A DNA stretch of 64,000 nt, taken from NCBI GenBank assembly GCA_964492555.1, contig CAZBKQ010000004.1, forward strand, positions 62,001-126,000. Direction: 5' to 3'. Under the pieces are notes generated by a model. The model made no database searches. It saw only the letters and a list, made by a program, of their open reading frames with translations, and had not been told where the DNA came from. Both the position numbers and the translations under genes were made by a program. Shown in pieces: positions 41,651-50,629 of the stretch; the first letter of the stretch is position 1; each line of letters begins with the position of its first letter. The stretch is from GCA-2709075 sp964492555. Its GTDB lineage: Bacteria; Pseudomonadota; Alphaproteobacteria; MPNO01; UBA2964.

Positions 41651-42622
41651 TTACAAGGCAAGTTTTCGCGCCGCCTCGACAATCCTCTCCGCCGAGGGCA
41701 TTGCGTGATCCTCTGATGCAAGGTTGGTCGGGATATGAGCGTTGCGCCTGTTGACCCGCACCGGCGGCGCTTTCAAGAGGTCCAGCCCTTTTTCACATAC
41801 TGTCGCGCTGACCTCGGACGCGATTGAACAGCGCATCGGGGTTTCATCGGCAACGATCAGCCGTCCCGTCTTGCCGACCGAATTCAAAATCGCGTCTTCG
41901 TCCAAAGGCACCAGAGAACGCAGATCAACAATTTCCACCTCGATGCCCTCGTCCGCCAGTGTCGCCGCCGCGTCCACCGCCGCGCTGACCTGAAGCGAGG
42001 CCGCGACGATGGTCACATCTGTGCCTTCACGCTTGATATCGGCGATCCCGAACGGCACTGAATGATCGCCCTCAGGGACCTCTCCTTCCATCCGGGTCAA
42101 ACGCTGATGATCGAGGATAACCGTCGGGTTGTCGCTGCGGATCGCGGTCCGCATCAGCCCGCGCGCATCCGCCGGGCAGGACGGCAGAACGATTTCAAGA
42201 CCCGGATTGTTCCAGAGCATCGCCTGCGGCGAGAGGCTGTGTTGCGGCCCGCCCCCGCCGCGCAGCCCGTGCACGGCGTGGAACACGATCGGCGCTATCG
42301 CCTTGCCGTTGGACATGTAATGGACCGACCCGGCCTCATGCACGATCTGGTCCCAGGCGCGCAACATGAAACTCGCCGTGCCGAAAGGCAGGATGGGCCG
42401 CAGCCCGTTCATCGCCGCGCCGGTGGCGATTCCCGCCATGCCGGCTTCGGAAATCGGGGGATGAAAAATCCGGTCGCCGAATTCATCCTTGATCTTCTGC
42501 ACCACAGGCGACTGGCCGCCGACACCGGTCAAAGATCCCCAGACCAGCGTCACTGCCGGGTCTTCCGCCATTGCGGCGTAAAGCGCATCGACCACCGCGG
42601 CGCCGTAACTCATCACCGCCAT
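41651..42622 (-). CDS. 2-oxoacid dehydrogenase E1 beta-like subunit (ThDP-dependent)
   Basis: A 323-residue transketolase-type subunit with MSYGAAVVDALYAAMAEDPA at the N-terminus, LRPILPFGTASFMLRAWDQI in the ThDP region, and IEVEIVDLRSLVPLDEDAIL in the C-terminal domain. It pairs with the E1 alpha-like gene (2 bp upstream), as in pyruvate, acetoin or branched-chain oxoacid dehydrogenases. No lipoyl E2 or E3 gene is in the window, so the complex must borrow them or act alone as a decarboxylase/ligase. Confidence 0.9.
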   Translation of the reverse strand: MAVMSYGAAVVDALYAAMAEDPAVTLVWGSLTGVGGQSPVVQKIKDEFGDRIFHPPISEAGMAGIATGAAMNGLRPILPFGTASFMLRAWDQIVHEAGSVHYMSNGKAIAPIVFHAVHGLRGGGGPQHSLSPQAMLWNNPGLEIVLPSCPADARGLMRTAIRSDNPTVILDHQRLTRMEGEVPEGDHSVPFGIADIKREGTDVTIVAASLQVSAAVDAAATLADEGIEVEIVDLRSLVPLDEDAILNSVGKTGRLIVADETPMRCSIASEVSATVCEKGLDLLKAPPVRVNRRNAHIPTNLASEDHAMPSAERIVEAARKLAL

Positions 42623-42624
42623 GA

Positions 42625-43644
42625 TCAGCCCTCCCCCGCAAGAACGTAATCGCCAAGACTACCGACATCGGGCATCGGCGCCGCCAGCGCCTTTTCCTTC
42701 GCGCCCGCGATTTCTTGCGATATCCGGACATCCAGGGCGCGAAGCGCACCGGCGTCTATCGCGCCATCGGCCAGCAGGGTCCGGGCAAGTTTCAGTACGG
42801 GGTCGAGCTCGTCAAACCAGGTGGCATGATCGCCGGTGGCGGCATCGCCCGCGCTTGCGCGGTCCAGATCGGTCGGACCCGTCACCATATCGGGGAAGGA
42901 ATACATGTTACCCGGCCAGCGCTCGGTCAGCGCCTCTATAAATACCGGTTTGGAATCCGCCGCGCACCGCGCCCGGCATTCCGCCATCAGGGATGCGACC
43001 GCCGCCGCGTCGCTGCCATCGACTTCATGCGTTTCGATTTTGAGCGCCTGGGGCGTATCGGCCACCCGTCCATCCGGCAGGTTCGACGTGTTGTTGCCGC
43101 CCTTGGACTTCTCCAGCGCGCCCGGCGTGTTGTTTTCGCAGACAAACAGCACAGGCAGTTCCCACAGGCGGGCGAGGTTCAGCGTCTCATACACCACCCC
43201 TTCCTCGAAACAGCCATCGCCGAAAAGGGCAACGGCGACCCCGCCGGTTTTTTGCTGTTTGGCCGCCAGCGCCGCCCCGGCCGCAAGCGGCACCGCGCCA
43301 CCGACCAGTGCCGAGGTATGCGGCATCGCGATGTCCGGATCGGCCAGATGAAAGGTGCCGCCGCGCCCGCCCTGGGGTCCCGTGGCGCGGCCGAGAATTT
43401 CCGCATAGGCCGCTTCCGGGTCCATGCCCCGCGCGACGGCATGACCGTGATTCCGGTGTGTGGAATAGATCGGGTCTCTATCCGACAGAGCGTCGATTAC
43501 GGCCGCGCCGGTCGCCTCTTGGCCTATATAGAGATGATAATGACCCTTGAACGCCCCGGCCTGATGCAGATCGAACACCCCTTCCTCAAACCGCCGGATC
43601 GCCAGCATGGTTTCGAAAATGCCGGTCAGGCTGTTATCCACCAT
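42625..43644 (-). CDS. 2-oxoacid dehydrogenase E1 alpha-like subunit (ThDP-dependent)
   Basis: A 339-residue partner of the E1 beta-like protein. GGGAGGG precedes the ATG at 43644. Motifs are FETMLAIRRFEEGVFDLHQA, HYHLYIGQEATGAAVI, STHRNHGHAVARGMDPE, GGRGGTFHLADPD, and the ThDP motif from GDGCFEEG to VCENN. HRNHGHAVARG is the acetoin/pyruvate-type loop in which 2-oxoacid dehydrogenases place the phosphorylation-site equivalent. It lies 57 bp after the aldehyde dehydrogenase gene on the same strand; the three probably form one operon. Confidence 0.91.
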   Translation of the reverse strand: MVDNSLTGIFETMLAIRRFEEGVFDLHQAGAFKGHYHLYIGQEATGAAVIDALSDRDPIYSTHRNHGHAVARGMDPEAAYAEILGRATGPQGGRGGTFHLADPDIAMPHTSALVGGAVPLAAGAALAAKQQKTGGVAVALFGDGCFEEGVVYETLNLARLWELPVLFVCENNTPGALEKSKGGNNTSNLPDGRVADTPQALKIETHEVDGSDAAAVASLMAECRARCAADSKPVFIEALTERWPGNMYSFPDMVTGPTDLDRASAGDAATGDHATWFDELDPVLKLARTLLADGAIDAGALRALDVRISQEIAGAKEKALAAPMPDVGSLGDYVLAGEG

Positions 43645-43701
43645 CGGACCCTCCCTGTTTCCTGATATTCTCGGCCCGCGGGCGGCAGGGCGCAACGCCG
43701 G

Positions 43702-45132
43702 TCAGATCGAAAATCCGCCGATCTTGGTTTCCAGATATTCGGCAATTCCCTCATGCCCGCCTTCGCGTCCAAGGCCCGATTCCTGCATTCCCCCAAAGGG
43801 CACGGCGGCGGCGGTCGGGTTGATATCGTTGATGCCGATAATTCCAAACCGCAACCCTTCGAAAGTGCGCATCGCGGCGGGAAGATTTTGCGTATAGATA
43901 TAGGCGGCGAGCCCGTAGGTCGTGTCATTCGCCATCGCCAGAATATCGTCATCGTCCGCAAACGGAATGATCGGCGCGACGGGACCGAACGTTTCCTCAC
44001 GATAGATTAACATGTCGGGCGTGACATTGCCGAGAACGGTGGGTGCATAAAAACATCCCTTATCCAGCCCGTCTTCCATCAAACGGTGTCCGCCCAGCAG
44101 CAATTCCGCGCCTTTGGCTGTCGCATCCGCCACCTGGCGTTCGACCTTTTCGATCGCGGCCTCATTCACCAGCGGCCCGATGGCAATGCCCTCTTCCAGC
44201 CCGTTTCCAGCCCGCATGCTCGCAACGCGGGAAACGAACTCATTCGTAAAGGCCTCTACCCCGGATTCATGGACGAAAATCCGGTTGGGACAGATGCAGG
44301 CCTGCCCGGTATTCAGAAACTTCACCAGCGCCGCGCCCTTCGCGGCATGGACGGGGTCCGCGTCTTTCAGCACCAGGAACGGCGCGTGACCGCCGAGCTC
44401 CATCGACACCCGCTTGATCTGATCCGCCGCGCCGCGCGCCAGAAGCTTTCCGGTCGCGGTCGATCCGGTGAAGGTGATCTTGCGGACCAGCGGGTTGGTC
44501 ACGAATTCCGCGCCGATCGGCGCGGGATCTTTGGCGGTCACCAGATTGATGACACCCGGCGGCACGCCAGCCTCTTCCAGAATTTTGAAAATCTCAATCG
44601 CGCAGAGCGGCGTCGCCTCGGCCGGTTTCAAGACGATAGTACAGCCCGCCGCCAACGCCGGCGCGAGCTTTCGCGTGATCATCGAGGCCGGATAATTCCA
44701 GGGGGTGATGGCCGCAACCACGCCGACAGGCTGATGCGCAACGATAAAGCGCTGATCGCCGCGCGGGGCGGGAATGGTCTCGCCATAGACGCGCTTGGCC
44801 TCTTCCGCATACCAAAGAAGAAAATCCGCGCCGTACCCGACTTCATTTGTCGCGGCGCGCAGCGGTTTGCCCTGCTCCTGCGTCATGGTACGCGCCAACT
44901 CTTCCCGCTTGCGGCGCATCAACTCGTGAGCCTTGTACAGAATACGAGAGCGGTCATAAGCCGTGCGGCCGGCCCAATCGGCGAAGGCGGCATCCGCCGC
45001 TTCAATCGCGCGTCTGGCATCTTCCTGCCCGCCATCCGGCACTTCCGCCAGAACGTCGCCTGTTGCCGGGTTGGTGACTTCAAAGGCCCTGCCGCCCGCC
45101 GCGCCGCACCATTCGCCGTTTATAAACATCAT
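43702..45132 (-). CDS. NAD(P)-dependent aldehyde dehydrogenase, succinate-semialdehyde type
   Basis: A 476-residue ALDH from the ATG at 45132, preceded by GGGAGATT. Catalytic Cys is in FLNTGQACICPNRIFVHES and the general-base Glu in SMELGGHAPFLVL. The N-terminal INGEWCGAAGGRAFEVTNPA is of the GabD type. WNYPASMITRKLAPALAAGC and FTGSTATGKLLA match the coenzyme-binding region. Other semialdehyde substrates are possible. It is first in the minus-strand set ALDH-E1alpha-E1beta and diverges from the cupin gene by 137 bp. Confidence 0.91.
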   Translation of the reverse strand: MMFINGEWCGAAGGRAFEVTNPATGDVLAEVPDGGQEDARRAIEAADAAFADWAGRTAYDRSRILYKAHELMRRKREELARTMTQEQGKPLRAATNEVGYGADFLLWYAEEAKRVYGETIPAPRGDQRFIVAHQPVGVVAAITPWNYPASMITRKLAPALAAGCTIVLKPAEATPLCAIEIFKILEEAGVPPGVINLVTAKDPAPIGAEFVTNPLVRKITFTGSTATGKLLARGAADQIKRVSMELGGHAPFLVLKDADPVHAAKGAALVKFLNTGQACICPNRIFVHESGVEAFTNEFVSRVASMRAGNGLEEGIAIGPLVNEAAIEKVERQVADATAKGAELLLGGHRLMEDGLDKGCFYAPTVLGNVTPDMLIYREETFGPVAPIIPFADDDDILAMANDTTYGLAAYIYTQNLPAAMRTFEGLRFGIIGINDINPTAAAVPFGGMQESGLGREGGHEGIAEYLETKIGGFSI

Positions 45133-45269
45133 GTAATCTCCCTGATCAGATAGCATTTGATATCATTCAACCCGCGAAGCCGACAGGTCTGAGAGGCATA
45201 TCCCCTTTTGCAATTGGCGGGGGCGCGCTACTCTCGGACAAAACCAAATGAACATCGGAGGAAACAGAC

Positions 45270-45803
45270 ATGGCATACGGCATCGACGAATTTTGTGAAG
45301 AAAGCCGCGAAATCCTGAAAGAGGATTCCGGCCCGGACGGGCGGGACAAGGTCCGCGCAAATCTTGAGAAACTGCTCTCCAACCCCGAATTCATCGCCGC
45401 CGAATGCGGCCCCGACGCCGAACCGGGTATCCGCACCATCTATCGCGACAAGGACACAAAATTCAACGTGCTGGTCCATGTCTATGAAGAAGGCAAGAAA
45501 GGCCCGCCGCACGATCATGGGCGTTCATGGGCGATTTATGGCCAGGCGTCGGGCTGGACAGACATGACCGTCTGGGACCGCAAGGATGACGGCAGCAAGG
45601 AAGGCTTCGCTGATCTGGAAGAACGCGAAACATTTCGTCTGGAACCCGGCATGGCGGGCAAGTTCGATGTCGGTGACATCCATTCGATCCATTTCCCGGA
45701 CGGAGCCCGTTTCGTGCGCGTCACCGGCACCGATCTGGACGCCATCCCGACCAGCCGATTCAATCTGGAAGAAAAATCGGTGAACATCGGCAGCAGGTTG
45801 TAA
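45270..45803 (+). CDS. cupin-fold metal-dependent protein, cysteine-dioxygenase-like
   Basis: A 177-residue cytoplasmic protein. GGAGG lies upstream of the ATG at 45270. The metal-binding cupin motif is PPHDHGRSWAIYGQASG with two His, followed later by VGDIHSIHFPDGARFVRVTG. The N-terminal helical part (IDEFCEESREILKED) and layout resemble cysteine-dioxygenase-like proteins of unknown function. The Cys-Tyr cofactor residues cannot be assigned. The substrate is unknown. The gene is followed by a GC-rich inverted repeat and a bidirectional terminator. Confidence 0.8.
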   Translation: MAYGIDEFCEESREILKEDSGPDGRDKVRANLEKLLSNPEFIAAECGPDAEPGIRTIYRDKDTKFNVLVHVYEEGKKGPPHDHGRSWAIYGQASGWTDMTVWDRKDDGSKEGFADLEERETFRLEPGMAGKFDVGDIHSIHFPDGARFVRVTGTDLDAIPTSRFNLEEKSVNIGSRL

Positions 45804-45825
45804 TAGGCGTGATCGCGCCGTTCCG

Positions 45826-45879
45826 CTCCCCCTCCCGGCCACCCGATAGGATAGTTTCTTGGGCGGCCGGGAGGGGGAG
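45826..45879. repeat. GC-rich inverted repeat, intergenic
   Basis: CTCCCCCTCCCGGCC (45826-45840) and GGCCGGGAGGGGGAG (45865-45879) are perfect 15-bp inverted repeats around a 24-base loop. Its CCCCCTCCC core resembles repeats at 50694-50716. It looks like a member of a dispersed palindromic family, since the perfect arms exceed what a simple terminator needs. Confidence 0.75.
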
Positions 45880-45911
45880 TGGGCCGGAACCGCAGTAAGA
45901 AGAGCCAATAA

Positions 45912-45943
45912 AAAAACCCCAGGGCCGAAACCCCGGGGTTTTT
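45912..45943. terminator. bidirectional rho-independent terminator
   Basis: AAAAACCCC (45912-45920) pairs with GGGGTTTTT (45935-45943); an A/C mismatch then GGG/CCC extends the stem to a CCGAAA loop. It lies between the convergent cupin and Bug-receptor genes and has a T tract on both strands. Confidence 0.8.
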
Positions 45944-45968
45944 CTTTACGCGTAGACCGCGAGGCCGA

Positions 45969-47288
45969 TCAGCTATCTTTGCAGACCATCTTCTTCGCGG
46001 TGGTTTTATGGCCATAATAGTGGAATTCGCAATTCATCCCCATCTTGATGGCCTTGCGCTTGGCTTTCTTGCCATTGACCATGAGTTCGGTCTGGCTGCC
46101 GGAAACATTGGCGCGCCGTTTCTTGCCCTTGAAGTCAATGGTGATCCGGCGGCCGCCGCGCTGGATCTTGATGACCTTGCCGGCCTCGACGACGATCGGG
46201 AGTTCAACCTTCTGCACCGGACCGGTGAATTTGAACATTTCCTTCATCGCCGCGAGCTTCTTCGGCGGGGTCTTGGACAGATCGGCGATGATCTTCTGGA
46301 TTTCATCACCGGTAACGACCTCGATATCCCTCTTCAGCCGTTTGGCGTCGGACAGGAATTCGGCGTCCTTGGTCATCGCAATGAAAGCCTTTTTCATGGC
46401 GTCGCCACGCGCTTTCGGCACACCGGAGGCCATCGCGAACGGACGCCCCATGACCGGTGGAATAACGGTCAACTGGAAGAACAGACGCACATCTTCAAGA
46501 TTCTGTCCCTTGGCGAGGTTTTCGCGGGACAGATACTCGCTCAGAAGCGGCACGCCCAACTTGGTCATCTCCTTGTCCGGATGAAGCGAAATCTGGACGA
46601 TCGGCTTGATGGTGCCTTCTTCCATCATCTGCTTGGCCTGAACCGCGAAAGACGCCCAGGACTGGCACACACCGTCAAGTTCGCCCTTGGAAATCGCGAG
46701 ATGGATTTGCGGGGTCGAGGGATAGCCGCGAATCAGCTTGAAATTGGAGCCCATCGTGTTGCGCAGCAGTGCCGGCCAGAATTCGGTTGAGTTCGGCCCG
46801 GTACCACCCATAGCTAACTGTTTGTCTTTGCGGGTATCGGCGAGGCTCTTTACGCCCGTCCGGGTAGCCATGGCACAGACGCCGGCTTCCTTCGCGAGGC
46901 TGCCCAGCCACAGCAGCTCAGCTGCCTTGAATTTGGGACCCTTCTGACCCATCAGCTGGACCAGCGCGACGGAACGCTGCATGCCGCCGACGATGGTACC
47001 GTCCTTCGGCGCGACATTTTCCATGAAGTTAGCGGCGCGAAGACCAGCGGCCCCGGTCAGGTTCTGCACGATCATCGTCGGGTTACCCGGAATGTGCTTG
47101 CCGATATGACGCGCGACCAGACGGCCATAGGTGTCATACCCGCCGCCGGCGCCGGAACCGACGATCATTTTCAGGCGCTTGCCTTTATAGAAAGCAGCGA
47201 CTTCATCAGCCGCCGCTGGACCGGCCACAGCGCCGATTCCGACAACCCCCGCAACCGCGGCGGAAGCTAAAATTTTCATCTTGGACAT
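45969..47288 (-). CDS. Bug/TctC-family solute receptor with a C-terminal extension
   Basis: A 439-residue exported protein. The signal peptide is KMKILASAAVAGVVGIGAVA, with cleavage after PAAADE. The family core (30-350) has FYKGKRLKMIVGSGAGGGYD, GRLVARHIGKHIPGNPTMIV, GAAGLRAANFMENVAPKDGT and LDGVCQSWAS. Bug receptors bind carboxylates for tripartite tricarboxylate transporters; no TctA or TctB lies nearby. Family members are about 320-330 residues, so about 85-90 residues at the C-terminus are extra. They are very basic (KIQRGGRRITIDFKGKKRR) and end with MNCEFHYYGHKTTAKKMVCK, two Cys and two His. The orphan receptor may work with a distant permease. Confidence 0.85.
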   Translation of the reverse strand: MSKMKILASAAVAGVVGIGAVAGPAAADEVAAFYKGKRLKMIVGSGAGGGYDTYGRLVARHIGKHIPGNPTMIVQNLTGAAGLRAANFMENVAPKDGTIVGGMQRSVALVQLMGQKGPKFKAAELLWLGSLAKEAGVCAMATRTGVKSLADTRKDKQLAMGGTGPNSTEFWPALLRNTMGSNFKLIRGYPSTPQIHLAISKGELDGVCQSWASFAVQAKQMMEEGTIKPIVQISLHPDKEMTKLGVPLLSEYLSRENLAKGQNLEDVRLFFQLTVIPPVMGRPFAMASGVPKARGDAMKKAFIAMTKDAEFLSDAKRLKRDIEVVTGDEIQKIIADLSKTPPKKLAAMKEMFKFTGPVQKVELPIVVEAGKVIKIQRGGRRITIDFKGKKRRANVSGSQTELMVNGKKAKRKAIKMGMNCEFHYYGHKTTAKKMVCKDS

Positions 47289-47423
47289 AAAATTTCTCCC
47301 TTTGAATATTGGGCCGATACACGACCACGCGGGAGACTAACAATCGTCATGGCCGAAGCCAACAGGAAAGAATGCCCTTTGGTTTCGTGCTATTTTTCCG
47401 CCATACAAACAGGGAGAACAATC

Positions 47424-48116
47424 ATGGCGAATTACATGCTCATCCACGGCGCGTTTCAGGGCGGGTGGATCTGGAAGCTGGTGGCGACGCGGTTACGCGA
47501 GAAGGGCCATATGGTCTATGTGCCGACGCTGGACGGATGCGCAGAACGCGCAATTCATATCCGCCCCGGCATATCCACCGAAACCCATGCTCAGGAACTT
47601 TCCGGCTTTCTCTGGTCGGAAGACGTCAACGATATCACCCTGGTCGGTGCGTCCGCCGGCGGCATGGTCATGGCGCGGGTCGCCGAACTGCAACGCGAAC
47701 GGATCAAGCGGGTGGTCTTTGCCGACGCGCTGGCACTGATGCATGGCGAATGCATTCGGGACATCACCGGCAGCAGCCACCATTCCGTCGTTACCGATCT
47801 GGTCACCGGGCCGACGCGGGATGACCGTTACGATCGCTTTATTCAGGATATGGACGAAGAGCTCGCCGCCTGGGCGGCGGACCGTTCAACCCCGCACCCC
47901 ATCGGCTGTTTTAACGAACCGGTGATTCTGGAGAGTTTCTGGGATCAGGACTGGGACGCAACCGTGCTCTGGTGCAAACAGGCCCGGCGTCCGGGCGTGG
48001 ATCACCAGCGCCGCGCGGCGGACGCGTTAGGCGCGAAATGGTTTGAGCTCGATACCGGCCACTTCCCGCAGCTCAGCATGCCGGACGAACTGACGGAAAT
48101 AATTCTCGCCAGCTAG
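47424..48116 (+). CDS. alpha/beta hydrolase, carboxylesterase-like
   Basis: A 230-residue hydrolase. AGGGAG is upstream of the ATG at 47424. Oxyanion-hole region LIHGAFQGGWIWKLVATRL, nucleophile Ser in TLVGASAGGMVMARVAE, and the catalytic His in LDTGHFPQLSMPDELTEI match the plant-methylesterase/EstC group of small esterases. It converges with pcaD 19 bp away and diverges from the Bug receptor. The substrate is unknown. Confidence 0.87.
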   Translation: MANYMLIHGAFQGGWIWKLVATRLREKGHMVYVPTLDGCAERAIHIRPGISTETHAQELSGFLWSEDVNDITLVGASAGGMVMARVAELQRERIKRVVFADALALMHGECIRDITGSSHHSVVTDLVTGPTRDDRYDRFIQDMDEELAAWAADRSTPHPIGCFNEPVILESFWDQDWDATVLWCKQARRPGVDHQRRAADALGAKWFELDTGHFPQLSMPDELTEIILAS

Positions 48117-48135
48117 TCCGGTTGCCTGTTTTTCG

Positions 48136-48924
48136 TCAAAGGCTGTAGAGGAAGTCCCTCAGCGCCGCGTTGAACGCCTCGGGGTTTTCGAGATTCGAAA
48201 TATGGCCCGCATCGGGGATCTTGACGTGTTTCGCGCCGGGAATGGCGGCAGCGGCTTCCGCCAGCGCCTCCGGCGGCGCGCCCTTGTCCTTTTCCCCGCC
48301 GAGAATGAGCGTCGGCGTCTTGATCTCGCCAAGGCGCGAGCCGAAGGACAATGTCTTCAGCGCTTCGCAACAACCCGCGTGGCCGGTCTTGTCGGTTGAA
48401 CGGATCATGCCGCGAACCTTTTCAAGAATGGGGATGTTGGCCGCAACCGATTCCGGCGTGAACCAGCGTTCGATGGTGGAATCGACCAGCCCTTCCATGC
48501 CTTCTTCCGCCGCAACATCGATGCGGTGCTGGAAATAGGCCTGATAATCAGGCGGCGCATCCGGGCGCGAATCGCAGGCGGTCAACGACAAAATCCTATC
48601 GCCATGGTCCTGGCACAGCCCGTACCCCATCATCCCGCCGATGGAGAGCCCGCACCAATGGGTCTTTTCAATATCGAAATGATCGAGCAACGCGATCGCG
48701 TCGGCGATGATCATCGGAAAGGTATAAGGCCCTTCCGGCGCAGCCGACTGGCCCAGACCGCGATGGTCGTAGCGCAGGATACGAAAATCGTCTTTCAGCA
48801 TCTCCGCCTGATCGTCCCATAGGGTCAGATTGTTGCAGAGCGCATGGGAAAAGGTGATCCACGGCTTCCCCTCGGTGCCGGAAACCTCGCAATTTATATT
48901 GATTCCGTTGGCCTGGACTTTCAC
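48136..48924 (-). CDS. pcaD: 3-oxoadipate enol-lactonase-like alpha/beta hydrolase
   Basis: A 262-residue protein resembling PcaD/CatD, which hydrolyse 3-oxoadipate enol-lactone in the beta-ketoadipate pathway. HWCGLSIGGMMGYGLCQDHG carries the nucleophile Ser, RILRYDHRGLGQSAAPEGPY the oxyanion region, and IPDAGHISNLENPEAFN the catalytic His. No other pca or cat genes are in the window, so the name is from sequence similarity only; another lactonase or esterase role is possible. It diverges from a UbiD-type decarboxylase by 130 bp. Confidence 0.8.
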   Translation of the reverse strand: MKVQANGININCEVSGTEGKPWITFSHALCNNLTLWDDQAEMLKDDFRILRYDHRGLGQSAAPEGPYTFPMIIADAIALLDHFDIEKTHWCGLSIGGMMGYGLCQDHGDRILSLTACDSRPDAPPDYQAYFQHRIDVAAEEGMEGLVDSTIERWFTPESVAANIPILEKVRGMIRSTDKTGHAGCCEALKTLSFGSRLGEIKTPTLILGGEKDKGAPPEALAEAAAAIPGAKHVKIPDAGHISNLENPEAFNAALRDFLYSL

Positions 48925-49054
48925 GGTCTCTCTCCTGCTGAATTGGAATTACCCGGCTTCTAAAACAGCGGCCGCGTCCTGTCCAGCCGGGTACGGTTGC
49001 GAAATGGCCGCGTCTCCCGTACACAGTTCGAAAATTTGGTATCAAGAGGACATT

Positions 49055-50629
49055 ATGGCTGACGCAAAGAAGCAGGCGCGCCCCGCGCCGGAACAAATCC
49101 GCGACCTCCGCTCCACGCTGGAATGGCTTGAATCAGAGGGCGATCTTGTCACCACCGACAAGGAAGTCGATCCCGATCTGGAGATCATCTCCCTTCAGAA
49201 GCATTTCGACGGCTCCTGCCCGATCCTGTTCAACAATATCAAGGGCAAGCCTGATCACCGCGTCGTCACCAACCTGTTTTCCGAAACCAGCGTCGTCAAC
49301 AAAATGTTCGGCTGGGCGGACAATACCGACCGGACGGTCAAGCTGGCCGAGGCGATCAACAACCCCATCGCACCGGTCATTATCGACCAGAAGGACGCGC
49401 CGGTTCAGGAAGAGGTTATCGAGAACCCGAACAATGTGAATGATTACATCGTTCCGGTGCGCCACACCGAGTATGACACCGAACTGACCGTCGGATCGGG
49501 TATCCGCTGCGTCACCGGGGAATATTTCGAAGGCGGTTCGGACCTCGGCTATAACCGGATGAATTTCCGCTGGGGCGATGTCGGCACCTTCCAGATTTCG
49601 CCGGGCAGCCATATGTGGCAGGTCGTCTCCAAGCATTACAAGGATGACGAGCCGGTGCCGATCACCATGTGCTTCGGCGTGCCGCCGTCATGCACCCTGC
49701 TCGCCGGCGCCGGTTTCGATTACGTCATCCTGCCGCAGGGCTGCGATGAAATCGGCATTGCCGGCGCGGTTCAGGGCGGACCTGTCCGCATGGTCAAGGC
49801 CCGTACCGTCGATGCGCTGGCGCTCGCCGATGCGGAGGTTGTGCTGGAAGGTTACGTCAATCCGCGCGACCGCCGTTTCGAAACCGCGGAAGCGGAAAGC
49901 ACCGGCGAACAGGGCAAGTATCATTTCCACCCGGAATGGTCCGGCTATATGGGCAAGGCCTATAAGGCGCCGACCTTCCACTGCACCGGCATCACCATGC
50001 GCAAGCGGGAATCGAAGCCGATTATCTTCGTCCTCGGCGTCCATATGATGGATGAGGCGAATATCGATACGATGATCCGCGAAGCCTATATGTATGAGCT
50101 TTGCAACCGTATGCAGCCGGGCATCTGTACGGATGTGAACATCCCCTATTCGATGACCGACTGGGGCGGCGCGATCATTCAGGTAAAGAAGCGCAGCCAG
50201 ATCGACGAGGGCTGGCAGCGGAATTTCCTGTCCGCCATCCTGTCCACCTCACAGGGCGCACGGCTGGCCATCGCGGTATCGGAAGATGTCGATATGTACG
50301 ACATGGACGATATCATGTGGAACCTGACCACCCGCGTGAACCCGCACACCGACGTGCTGAACCCGCTGCCGGGCGGGCGTGGCCAGACATTCATGCCGGC
50401 CGAGCGCATGACCGCCGGCGGCAAGGAATGGACGGCGTCCAACACCGTGTTCGAAGGCGGGATGGGGATCGACGCGACCGTGCCTTATGGCTACGAAAGC
50501 GACTTCCTGCGTCCGCAATATCCGGTGGAGAAGGTCAACCCCGCCGATTTCTTCAAGTCGGACGAGATCGACATGATGAAATCGCGCATGCATGGCTGGG
50601 TGAATTCACTCGCCAAGTACGGGCGGTAA
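49055..50629 (+). CDS. UbiD-family prenyl-FMN decarboxylase
   Basis: A 524-residue (de)carboxylase using prenylated FMN. The ATG at 49055 has AAGAGGA upstream. Family features are LRSTLEWLESEGDLVTTDKE at the N-terminus, MCFGVPPSCTLLAGAGFDYV, IGIAGAVQGGPVRMVKA, and the AEVVLEGYVNPRDRR segment. Members act on aromatic or alpha,beta-unsaturated acids (for example 4-hydroxybenzoate-type, protocatechuate, gallate, vanillate). The UbiX prenyltransferase that makes the cofactor is not in the window. The neighbouring pcaD-like lactonase, acyl-CoA ligase and molybdenum hydroxylase support an aromatic-catabolism role rather than ubiquinone synthesis. Confidence 0.92.
   Translation: MADAKKQARPAPEQIRDLRSTLEWLESEGDLVTTDKEVDPDLEIISLQKHFDGSCPILFNNIKGKPDHRVVTNLFSETSVVNKMFGWADNTDRTVKLAEAINNPIAPVIIDQKDAPVQEEVIENPNNVNDYIVPVRHTEYDTELTVGSGIRCVTGEYFEGGSDLGYNRMNFRWGDVGTFQISPGSHMWQVVSKHYKDDEPVPITMCFGVPPSCTLLAGAGFDYVILPQGCDEIGIAGAVQGGPVRMVKARTVDALALADAEVVLEGYVNPRDRRFETAEAESTGEQGKYHFHPEWSGYMGKAYKAPTFHCTGITMRKRESKPIIFVLGVHMMDEANIDTMIREAYMYELCNRMQPGICTDVNIPYSMTDWGGAIIQVKKRSQIDEGWQRNFLSAILSTSQGARLAIAVSEDVDMYDMDDIMWNLTTRVNPHTDVLNPLPGGRGQTFMPAERMTAGGKEWTASNTVFEGGMGIDATVPYGYESDFLRPQYPVEKVNPADFFKSDEIDMMKSRMHGWVNSLAKYGR

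Noticed and set aside
48136..48924. Complete beta-ketoadipate pathway
   Set aside because: Only one pcaD-like gene is present; no pcaB, pcaC, pcaIJ or ring-cleavage dioxygenase was found in the window.
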